Assembly: GCA_905479535.1 (NCBI GenBank)
Contig: CAJQMW010000388.1
Span: forward strand, 1 to 5,158
Length of the DNA: 5,158 nucleotides
Source: an uncultured Maribacter sp.
GTDB lineage: Bacteria; Bacteroidota; Bacteroidia; Flavobacteriales; Flavobacteriaceae
Direction: 5' to 3'
This document shows, piece by piece, positions 1 to 5,126 of the stretch. Numbering within the stretch: the stretch's first letter is position 1; the number at the start of each line of letters is the position of its first letter. The notes below the pieces were generated by a model. That model ran no database searches. It had not been told where the DNA came from and saw nothing but the letters and a program-made list of their open reading frames with translations. Both the position numbers and the translations under genes were made by a program.

Positions 1-24
1 AGAGCCATCGAGGAATTATCTAGA

Positions 25-213
25 TTAAAGTTTTTTATCAACAAAAAGCTTAACGCTATCCACGGCGCACCAATATACCCCCCTATAGGATTTTGGTATG
101 GCCGAAAGTGATGTGGTATCAACCGGTTGTGGTTCCCCAAAGACCACCGGGGGCTGGCAAGCAATTATAATGACCATAAGGCCAGTAAGCATAATGAATT
201 TAATTTTTTCCAT
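25..213 (-). CDS. Small putative lipoprotein, possibly truncated by a frameshift
   Basis: The ORF encodes 62 residues from the ATG at 211-213; an ATG 18 nt further upstream (229-231) would add MYNLFL. I prefer the inner start because it gives a normal lipoprotein signal: basic residues at 3 and 5, a hydrophobic core, and a lipobox IIAC with the lipidated Cys at residue 19. The mature part begins CQPPVVFGEPQP, which resembles N-termini of flavobacterial lipoproteins of unknown function that are, from memory, considerably longer. It is therefore likely exported and membrane-anchored; no enzymatic role is visible. It starts 31 nt after the HPF gene and is probably co-transcribed with it. The frame stops at 25-27, just after an A6 run, while another frame stays open to the window edge. 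The gene may be frameshifted or simply short, and the edge prevents a decision. Confidence 0.55.
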   Translation of the reverse strand: MEKIKFIMLTGLMVIIIACQPPVVFGEPQPVDTTSLSAIPKSYRGVYWCAVDSVKLFVDKKL

Positions 214-244
214 GAGGAATAAATTATACATTTATATCAAGTAG

Positions 245-544
245 CTAATAGGTTCGCATCTCACTTTTTCGTTTTTCTAGCAGCACGTCCAAATCACGTA
301 TGGTCTCGGCTATGGCGGCTTGAAAGCTTTCCTCGTCCGAGGATGCAAATATCCTCGGACCGGGTTGGCTTAATCGTATTTCGCATATTTTCCCTTTGCC
401 GTAGGTATTCTTTTCTTCCTTGAAAAAAACATCGGCCCTAATTATCCAGTCAAATTTTTTGGCCAAGCCATTCAGTTTTTCGATTACCAGTCTTTCTGCC
501 GATGTGTTCTTGGCAGTATGTACAAATTGAATATCGTGTGTCAT
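245..544 (-). CDS. hpf: HPF/RaiA-family ribosome hibernation factor, short form
   Basis: This 99-residue protein fits the S30AE (HPF/RaiA) fold. A first strand (IQFVHT, 5-10) leads to a helix containing SAERLVIEKLNGLAKKF (15-31). Strands with ADVFFKE (37-43) and ICEIRLSQPG (53-62) follow, then the characteristic IFASSDEESFQAAIAETI segment (65-82) and a charged tail with a KRK cluster (91-93). Family members bind the decoding region of the 30S subunit, block translation and preserve idle 70S or dimerised 100S ribosomes during starvation. The length matches the short form: the C-terminal dimerisation domain of long HPF is absent. It starts 74 nt after the baeRF-like gene, with no convincing terminator between them, so co-transcription is likely. 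The start ATG has no clear Shine-Dalgarno sequence, as is usual in Bacteroidota. The sequence looks divergent, so it may be a stress-specific paralogue rather than the genome's main HPF. Confidence 0.85.
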   Translation of the reverse strand: MTHDIQFVHTAKNTSAERLVIEKLNGLAKKFDWIIRADVFFKEEKNTYGKGKICEIRLSQPGPRIFASSDEESFQAAIAETIRDLDVLLEKRKSEMRTY

Positions 545-618
545 TTCCGTTGTCTTATTTTTTAGTTTCTTTGGGGATTTAAGTTATCACCAGCACTTTT
601 AGCATGTACGCCTAACGA

Positions 619-1773
619 TCAATACCTAAATAAGGCGTTTACCTTAGCATAGGTATCGGGCATTGCCTCCTTTTCCATAACGTAAACCTTACCCCCATTT
701 AAAAATGTTCTGATGGCCGCCATGTTCAATAAGGAAACATTGGACGGTAGTGCCCTCTCATCGATACGGACGTGTCGTTTTTTAGGTTCGTAAATACCCC
801 AAATATTTTCGTTTTTCTGCAAGAACAAAGTATCTATTCTTCCTTCAAGTGCGGCAGGTACCACCCCTTGTATTTCAGACGACGTTCTGCCCGTACCTTC
901 ATGCTTTTTGAACAGTTCTATTCTTTGCTTCCGTTCACGGTCGAAAATGGGTTCCATTTTTTTCCATGCCAATTCGTGTAGCAAAACCTCATCTGCTTCC
1001 GAAAGATTGCACACGATATGGTCATCCAAAAGATTTTTGTACGTGTTCACTTTCTGATATATAGGGAACAAAAAATCTTGACATGCCAAAATCATCGGCT
1101 TGTTTTCTTCCCGTAACATAGTCATCAATCCTTGGTCTATGGCCCAGAAGTACCTTGAGATTTCAACCTTACGATCACGGTCTGTGGCTCCATGGCCATG
1201 AAACGAAGCTGCCCCATGACCTTGATGTTGGCTCCTGAACTGAAGGTTTTTTTGCTCATAATCGTAACCTACCTGTTCTTCCATTCGGTGAGGAATCAGT
1301 TCTTCAATGAAAATCTTAGAACTATGGTAACGCGTCTGTTTGTACAGGTTTACATTTTCCAATTCCAAGGTCAGGACGAAATAAGTTCCATCTCCTGTGA
1401 AGATGGGTAGCAAAGGGGAAAGGTAAAAACTGTTGGCTACATAATTAAAGGGTTCGAAGCGAATTGGAAGGGAATATTTTTTGAAGATACCATCTGTCAA
1501 GAACAGTGCTAGTCCCTCCGATTGGTGTCTCCAAAATTCACCATCATCGATCAATACCTGAATGGGCGTGACCAGGTCGTTAATTTCATTGCGGCCCAAT
1601 GCCTCTTTTTCCAATTTGGTTTTAACCTCTTTCAGTTGATTTTTCAATAGTAGGGAATCCTTTCCCTGAAGTACGTCTTCCCCCACCCTATGTGTTGGCA
1701 TGAAAATGGAGATACAAAACGCACTGCGTAGGCTATCCAACCTCTCTATGTCCTTTTTAACAATTATATCCAT
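619..1773 (-). CDS. baeRF-type protein (bacterial homologue of archaeo-eukaryotic release factor eRF1)
   Basis: This 384-residue protein has the layout I associate with the bacterial eRF1-like (baeRF) superfamily. The N-terminal domain (about 8-105) includes ISIFMPTHR (21-29), a typical family opening, and a following helix LLLKNQLKEVKTKLEKE. The central domain (about 125-275) carries a His/Gly-rich loop, residues 181-195, with QGHG and HGHG, where eRF1 has its GGQ peptidyl-tRNA hydrolysis loop; it continues through PMILACQ (226-232). A C-terminal L7Ae-like domain (about 290-384) contains GVVPAALEGRIDTLFL (303-318) and ends VNALFRY. The likely role, inferred from the family, is acting on stalled ribosomes or peptidyl-tRNA in the cytoplasm; GGQ itself is absent and activity is unproven. 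It is probably first in an operon with the HPF gene, and an FNR-like palindrome lies 61 nt upstream of its start. Family membership is fairly secure; the subfamily (perhaps baeRF7) is a guess. Confidence 0.75.
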   Translation of the reverse strand: MDIIVKKDIERLDSLRSAFCISIFMPTHRVGEDVLQGKDSLLLKNQLKEVKTKLEKEALGRNEINDLVTPIQVLIDDGEFWRHQSEGLALFLTDGIFKKYSLPIRFEPFNYVANSFYLSPLLPIFTGDGTYFVLTLELENVNLYKQTRYHSSKIFIEELIPHRMEEQVGYDYEQKNLQFRSQHQGHGAASFHGHGATDRDRKVEISRYFWAIDQGLMTMLREENKPMILACQDFLFPIYQKVNTYKNLLDDHIVCNLSEADEVLLHELAWKKMEPIFDRERKQRIELFKKHEGTGRTSSEIQGVVPAALEGRIDTLFLQKNENIWGIYEPKKRHVRIDERALPSNVSLLNMAAIRTFLNGGKVYVMEKEAMPDTYAKVNALFRY

Positions 1774-1803
1774 ACATCAAAATGTTAATCAAGTTCTTTA
1801 GAC

Positions 1804-1811
1804 CCAAGGTA
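1804..1811 (-). promoter_or_regulatory. Candidate -7 promoter element of the baeRF-hpf unit
   Basis: On the minus strand this reads TACCTTGG, one mismatch from the Bacteroidota -7 consensus TAnnTTTG. A transcript starting near 1799 would have a leader of about 26 nt before the ATG at 1773. There is no good -33 TTTG box, which would fit a promoter that depends on the activator site just upstream (1834-1847). The assignment relies on this spacing; the motif alone is weak. Confidence 0.35.
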
Positions 1812-1833
1812 ATGAGGTGTTCATCTTAAAAAA

Positions 1834-1847
1834 ATGATTTAAATCAT
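1834..1847. promoter_or_regulatory. FNR-like palindromic operator upstream of the baeRF-like gene
   Basis: This is a perfect 14-bp palindrome, ATGATTTAAATCAT. Its core TGAT-N4-ATCA matches the half-sites bound by FNR-type members of the Crp/Fnr family (classically TTGAT-N4-ATCAA). Its centre (1840.5) lies 29.5 nt upstream of the TACCTTGG element and about 41.5 nt from a start placed at 1799, the position used in class II activation. An alternative is an AT-rich terminator for upp, because a run of seven T follows on the minus strand, but the stem has almost no GC pairs and no loop. Confidence 0.5.
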
Positions 1848-2049
1848 AAAAGGTTTGGCTTGCTAAGAATAGTAATATAGGGATTACAGGATGTAGGAGA
1901 GCAATGGGATATTAAGCTAGTCCCCTATGAGAATTTAAAATAAGAATTCGCTCAAATTCATCATGTTCCGCTAGTTCAGGACACAAATAAGGCGTTCCGA
2001 ACCTCTAAGAAAATGGCAATGAATTTTCTGGGTGATTGGTCTGAACCGG

Positions 2050-2703
2050 CTATAGCTTCTCCCCAAAGGCCAAATCCCCTGCATCACCGATACCGGGAAG
2101 AATATAGCCCTTACCGGTAAGTTCGGGGTCAATAGCGGCGATCCATAAATGGGTATTTGCTGGAAAAACCTTTTTGATATGCTCAATGCCGGCCTTTGAG
2201 CCTATTACCGAAATAATATGTATCTGTTTGGGCGTACCGTGTTCTTTTAATGCGTTCAGTACATTTTCCAAGGTCTTTCCGGTAGCCAACATGGGATCTG
2301 TCAACACCAAGGTTTTGTCATTTAAGGAGGGTGCGGCAAAGTATTTTACGATAACCTCAAAGGCATCCTCATCGCCCCGATGATGGCGGTAGGCCGAAAT
2401 GAAGGCATTTTCTGCTCCGTCAAAATAGTTCAACATCCCCTGGTGCAAAGGTAGTCCTGCACGCAAGACGGAACATAATACCAATTTATCGTTGGGCAAT
2501 GCCATTTTTTTGGCGGCAAACGGGGTCTGAACCACTTTGTCCTTATAATTCAATGATTTACTCATTTCATAGCTTAGAATTTCCCCAATACGTTCTATAT
2601 TCCTACGGAAACGCATAGGGTCCTTTTGGATATCGGTATCCCTAATTTCAGCTATAAACTGATTCAAAAGCGAGTTTCCTTCGCCAAAGTGGTGAACGGT
2701 CAT
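2050..2703 (-). CDS. upp: Uracil phosphoribosyltransferase
   Basis: The enzyme converts uracil and PRPP to UMP and pyrophosphate (EC 2.4.2.9), salvaging pyrimidine bases in the cytoplasm. The 217-residue length is normal for the family. Diagnostic motifs are all visible: VLRAGLPL (79-86) with the PRPP-contacting Arg81; the PRPP-binding loop TDPMLATGKT (135-144), whose family form is DPMLATG followed by G, K or S; and the uracil-binding C-terminal stretch GYILPGIGDAGD (199-210) followed by AFGEKL. The ATG at 2701-2703 gives the expected N-terminus and has no strong Shine-Dalgarno sequence. The upstream rhodanese gene is closed by an intrinsic terminator, so upp probably has its own promoter in the 2704-2818 region. 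I found no convincing terminator immediately after its stop codon. The gene looks intact and housekeeping in nature. Confidence 0.96.
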   Translation of the reverse strand: MTVHHFGEGNSLLNQFIAEIRDTDIQKDPMRFRRNIERIGEILSYEMSKSLNYKDKVVQTPFAAKKMALPNDKLVLCSVLRAGLPLHQGMLNYFDGAENAFISAYRHHRGDEDAFEVIVKYFAAPSLNDKTLVLTDPMLATGKTLENVLNALKEHGTPKQIHIISVIGSKAGIEHIKKVFPANTHLWIAAIDPELTGKGYILPGIGDAGDLAFGEKL

Positions 2704-2720
2704 TTAGAAATGGTTTTTAT

Positions 2721-2728
2721 TAAAGATA
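2721..2728 (-). promoter_or_regulatory. Weak candidate -7 promoter element for upp
   Basis: On the minus strand this reads TATCTTTA, one mismatch from TAnnTTTG. It sits 18 nt upstream of the upp ATG, which would give a very short leader, and there is no clear TTTG box 19-21 nt further upstream. A promoter is expected somewhere here because a terminator isolates upp from the rhodanese gene; this is the best match seen, but weak. Confidence 0.25.
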
Positions 2729-2818
2729 CAAATTCCGTCTATTTAAAGAGAAATTCATGAAAGTCCCCCTTAAAGTAAGTATTCCATCTTCAATAGTGAA
2801 TGACGTAAATCCATCTAT

Positions 2819-2852
2819 AAAAAAGAACGTTCCTTTTTACAGGAACGCTCTT
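2819..2852 (-). terminator. Intrinsic terminator of the rhodanese gene
   Basis: Read on the minus strand, GAGCGTTCCT (2850-2841) pairs with AGGAACGTTC (2834-2825) across a 6-nt loop. The stem has ten pairs including one G-U, with two further A-T pairs possible at the base, and a T6 run follows (2824-2819). This is a classical Rho-independent terminator about 60 nt after the rhodanese stop codon, and it separates that gene from upp. The opposite strand lacks a comparable T run, so it is directional. Confidence 0.85.
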
Positions 2853-2909
2853 CTTCATCAATCAAAAAACAACTATTAAAAACAACCTAAACTATTTTTT
2901 CAATGCGCT

Positions 2910-3257
2910 TCACTTTTTTAAGGAGTTAATCCCTCCCTGTAGATCATAAATTTTTTTAAAACCTATTCTTGACAGTTCTTTAGCCGCTTTTTGGCTTCGA
3001 TTACCGGACCTACAATAAATATAGACCGGCTGTGCTTTATTCAATTTTCGAATACTCCTTTTGAACTTGAAAGGTTGAAACCAATCTACGTTTACTGCAC
3101 CTTTGATATGTTCACCGTCATATTCCCTAGGAGTTCTAACATCGATCAATTGAACCGATTCATCAAATACGGCATCCAAAAATGCTGTACAGGTTAAAAT
3201 TTCAACGTTACTTGGCCGTTGCCTATCCTTACTAAAAAAAGAACTGAAAAATGTCAT
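2910..3257 (-). CDS. Single-domain rhodanese-like sulfurtransferase
   Basis: This 115-residue protein is one rhodanese domain with a short N-terminal stretch (1-15) that has no cleavage site or lipobox, so it is probably cytoplasmic. Visible family marks are LIDVRTPREYDGEHIKGAVN (37-56), the strand VYIY (78-81) leading into the active-site loop CRSGNR (82-87) with nucleophile Cys82, then SQKAAKELSRIGFKKIYDLQGG (88-109). Such proteins carry a persulfide on the cysteine and pass sulfane sulfur between donors and acceptors; the physiological partners cannot be read from sequence. The neighbouring persulfide dioxygenase/rhodanese fusion makes a role in sulfide or persulfide handling likely. The long upstream gap, with its own candidate operator and promoter, suggests separate regulation. 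An intrinsic terminator follows. The ATG at 3255-3257 is the natural start and lacks a good Shine-Dalgarno sequence. Confidence 0.92.
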   Translation of the reverse strand: MTFFSSFFSKDRQRPSNVEILTCTAFLDAVFDESVQLIDVRTPREYDGEHIKGAVNVDWFQPFKFKRSIRKLNKAQPVYIYCRSGNRSQKAAKELSRIGFKKIYDLQGGINSLKK

Positions 3258-3419
3258 ACCGATTTGGGTTCTTGCTATTTAAAGGGGGTGCTTTTGTAAA
3301 CGACTGCTCCCAGTACCTATAAGAAGACCAATATTGACTTTGGGGGAACATTTAATAGGTTAACCGTTGAAAGCCAGCATCTATCCCGATTAAATATACC
3401 GGTCTGAATATCATGTTTA

Positions 3420-3427
3420 CGAAGATA
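3420..3427 (-). promoter_or_regulatory. Candidate -7 promoter element of the rhodanese gene
   Basis: On the minus strand this reads TATCTTCG, one mismatch from TAnnTTTG. A start near 3416 would put the palindrome at 3451-3464 at about -41.5 and give a leader of roughly 159 nt. No -33 TTTG box is present, consistent with dependence on an activator. The call depends on the spacing argument. Confidence 0.35.
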
Positions 3428-3450
3428 CTAACATGCACAAGTGCGCTTCA

Positions 3451-3464
3451 GTAACTTTTGTTAC
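3451..3464. promoter_or_regulatory. Crp/Fnr-like palindromic operator upstream of the rhodanese gene
   Basis: The sequence GTAACTTTTGTTAC is a perfect inverted repeat of 5-bp arms around a 4-nt spacer, the geometry used by Crp/Fnr-family dimers. Its centre (3457.5) is 30.5 nt upstream of the TATCTTCG element. Genes for sulfur-handling proteins are plausible targets of such regulators in flavobacteria, but no regulator gene lies in this window and the half-sites differ from the TGAT type at 1834-1847, so a different family member would bind here. Confidence 0.45.
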
Positions 3465-3585
3465 ATAGCGGTATATTTTGAGGTTAAATATGTCTTAAAA
3501 GAATAAGATGGTACCAGTAGTGAATTTTTACAAAATTAAGAGCAGTATCTAGTTTTCATTTGCGTTCGCTTTGAGAATAAATAAT

Positions 3586-3606
3586 CCTCGGGGCAAGCCC
3601 ACGAGG
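3586..3606. repeat. GC-rich hairpin downstream of the persulfide dioxygenase gene
   Basis: CCTCGGGG (3586-3593) faces CCC plus CGAGG (3598-3606): an eight-pair stem with one bulged A at 3601 and a tight CAAG loop. It stands out as GC-rich in an AT-rich gap. On the minus strand it is followed by a T-rich but interrupted tail (ATTATTTATTCT), so it may end transcription about 100 nt after the dioxygenase stop. It also looks like the core of a dispersed intergenic repeat, which one window cannot show. Confidence 0.55.
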
Positions 3607-3618
3607 TATTCAACGGAA

Positions 3619-3662
3619 GAAAGTTTAAACATTTTATGAAAACCATCCCTTTTCAAACTTTC
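3619..3662. repeat. Nested inverted repeat
   Basis: Outer arms GAAAGTTT (3619-3626) and AAACTTTC (3655-3662) enclose inner arms GAAAA (3638-3642) and TTTTC (3650-3654) around a 7-nt loop. An 11-nt unpaired stretch (3627-3637) interrupts one side only. The left arm also forms the 8-bp palindrome GTTTAAAC (3623-3630). It directly adjoins the GC-rich hairpin at 3586-3606, and the two together may be one element. Confidence 0.5.
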
Positions 3663-3704
3663 CTCTAAAACCTCCAAGGCAAAGCCTCCTTTAGATTCTA
3701 ATGA

Positions 3705-5126
3705 TTAAAGCATCGTTGTAGGCTCACGATACTCGGAAAGATTAAATTTGCCGAGTTCCTTCATAGCATTCATACCTCCCTTGATATCGATCAGGTTTTC
3801 ATAGCCCATCGATTTTAAAATGGACACAAATACCATGGACCGGTAACCGCTACGGCAATGCACATGATAGGTTTTGTGCTTGTCCACCTTCGTCATGCTG
3901 TCCTTTAAATAATCTAAAGGAGCGTTGACAGCGTTTTCTACATGTTCGCTATTGTACTCGCTGGCGCGGCGCACATCTAAAATATGTATATCCTCATCTA
4001 TCATTTTATGGGCCAGTTCCTTTACATCAACAGACGGGACGGTCCCAATTTCCTTTCCAGCTTTTTTCCATGCGGCAAAACCTCCTTTTAAATAGCCCAA
4101 GGTGGTATCAAAGCCAATTCGGGCCAAGCGGGTGGCAACCTCTTCTTCCCTACCCTCATCCGTAACAATGAGTATAGGCTGTTTTACATCTACTATGGTG
4201 GTTCCTACCCAATTTGCAAAACTGCCATCAATGCCTATATTGTAAGAATCTGGAATAAAGCCTTTGGCAAAGGCCTGGGCTTCACGTGTATCTATGACGA
4301 TGGCGCAATTTTGTTCCAGTAACGATTCAAATTCGGCAACGTTCAGGGGAGTGGTTCCTTTTTTGACCACCTCATCGATACTCTCATAGCCTTGAATGTT
4401 CAGCATTACATTCTGTGGGAAATAACCTGGCGGAGGTGTTAAACCGGTAAGTATGGCATCAATAAACTCTTCTTTGCCCATATCCGGTCGTAATGCGTAA
4501 TTGGTCTTCTTTTGATGGCCTAACGTGTCCGTAGTTTCGTCACTCATCATTTTGCCACAGGCACTGCCGGCTCCATGTCCTGGATAAACGACAATATCGT
4601 CCGAGAGCGGCATAATCTTGTTTCGTAATGAATCGTATAGATGTCCGGCCAATTTCTCTTGGGTAAGTTCCGCGATTACTTTTTGGGCCAAATCCGGTCT
4701 ACCAACATCACCAATAAAGAGGGTATCTCCGGTAAAAAGGGAGGTTTCCTTTCCGTTTTCATCGATCAGCAAATAGCAGCTACTCTCCATGGTATGGCCC
4801 GGAGTATGGATCAATCTGATTTTAGACTTGCCCAATGGAAATTCCTGACCATCCTTTCCCAAGATGATATTGTAGGTGGTTTTCATAGCGGTGGGCCCAT
4901 AAACGATATCAGCTCCCGTCCTCTTTGCTAAATCGATATGGCCAGAAACGAAGTCCGCATGAAAATGGGTCTCAAAAACATATTTTATTTTTGCGTTGCG
5001 CTCCTTAGCCATTTGAATATAAGGTTCAACTTCACGCAGTGGATCTATAATTGTAGCCTCGCCGTTACTTTCAATATAGTAGGCGCCTTGTGCCAGACAG
5101 CCGGTATAAATTTGTTCTACTTTCAT
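3705..5126 (-). CDS. ETHE1-like persulfide dioxygenase fused to two rhodanese domains
   Basis: This 473-residue protein has three parts. Residues 1 to about 240 form a metallo-beta-lactamase fold of the ETHE1/persulfide dioxygenase type: THFHAD (53-58, His54 and His56), TPGHT with His111, TGDTLFIGDVGRPDL (132-146, Asp134) and YPGHGAGSACGK with His184. Phe59 occupies the place of a second-metal histidine, consistent with a single iron. Residues about 260-357 are a rhodanese fold without a catalytic cysteine; the loop reads TDEGRE (322-327). Residues about 365-457 are an active-looking rhodanese with CRSGYR (424-429). From the family, the first domain oxidises low-molecular-weight persulfides with O2 to sulfite, and the active rhodanese supplies persulfide or uses sulfite to make thiosulfate. 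The thiol substrate is not deducible. The protein has no signal peptide and is probably cytoplasmic. The ATG at 5124-5126 gives the family N-terminus; only 32 nt upstream are visible. Lactamase or glyoxalase function is unlikely given the rhodanese fusion. Confidence 0.93.
   Translation of the reverse strand: MKVEQIYTGCLAQGAYYIESNGEATIIDPLREVEPYIQMAKERNAKIKYVFETHFHADFVSGHIDLAKRTGADIVYGPTAMKTTYNIILGKDGQEFPLGKSKIRLIHTPGHTMESSCYLLIDENGKETSLFTGDTLFIGDVGRPDLAQKVIAELTQEKLAGHLYDSLRNKIMPLSDDIVVYPGHGAGSACGKMMSDETTDTLGHQKKTNYALRPDMGKEEFIDAILTGLTPPPGYFPQNVMLNIQGYESIDEVVKKGTTPLNVAEFESLLEQNCAIVIDTREAQAFAKGFIPDSYNIGIDGSFANWVGTTIVDVKQPILIVTDEGREEEVATRLARIGFDTTLGYLKGGFAAWKKAGKEIGTVPSVDVKELAHKMIDEDIHILDVRRASEYNSEHVENAVNAPLDYLKDSMTKVDKHKTYHVHCRSGYRSMVFVSILKSMGYENLIDIKGGMNAMKELGKFNLSEYREPTTML

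Larger units (their letters stand above)
3258..3704. other. 447-nt intergenic region between the two sulfur genes
   Basis: No convincing gene lies here. Reading from the dioxygenase stop towards the rhodanese start, the region holds two inverted repeats (3619-3662 and 3586-3606) spanned by a short open frame (3549-3704), then a Crp/Fnr-like palindrome (3451-3464), a candidate -7 element (3420-3427) and a leader of about 160 nt. The last 160 nt before the rhodanese gene show no strong hairpin or known riboswitch pattern that I can recognise. Confidence 0.6.

Noticed and set aside
772..1410. Plus-strand ORFs of about 70 codons antisense to the baeRF-like gene
   Set aside because: They are shadows of a well-supported gene, with no domain, promoter or start signal of their own.
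1943..1958. Inverted repeat GAATT/AATTC downstream of upp as a terminator
   Set aside because: The stem is five pairs with a single GC pair and there is no clean T run.
1921..2000. Minus-strand open stretch including PELAEHDEFERILILN after upp
   Set aside because: About 30 codons with no start codon at the front; protein-like composition alone is not enough to call a pseudogene.
1971..2186. 71-codon minus-strand ORF overlapping the 3' end of upp
   Set aside because: It lies largely inside upp in another frame and has no family resemblance; upp has full diagnostic motifs.
2717..2836. Minus-strand open stretch including FTIEDGILTLRGTF between the terminator and upp
   Set aside because: It reads like protein but is only about 37 codons, overlaps the terminator stem, and its only ATG is late; no support for a gene or clear remnant.
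2757..2879. 40-codon plus-strand ORF beginning MKVPLKVSIPSS
   Set aside because: It runs straight through the intrinsic terminator of the rhodanese gene and resembles nothing I recognise; probably chance.
3508..3552. 14-codon plus-strand ORF MVPVVNFYKIKSSI
   Set aside because: Too short, no ribosome binding site or conserved context visible.
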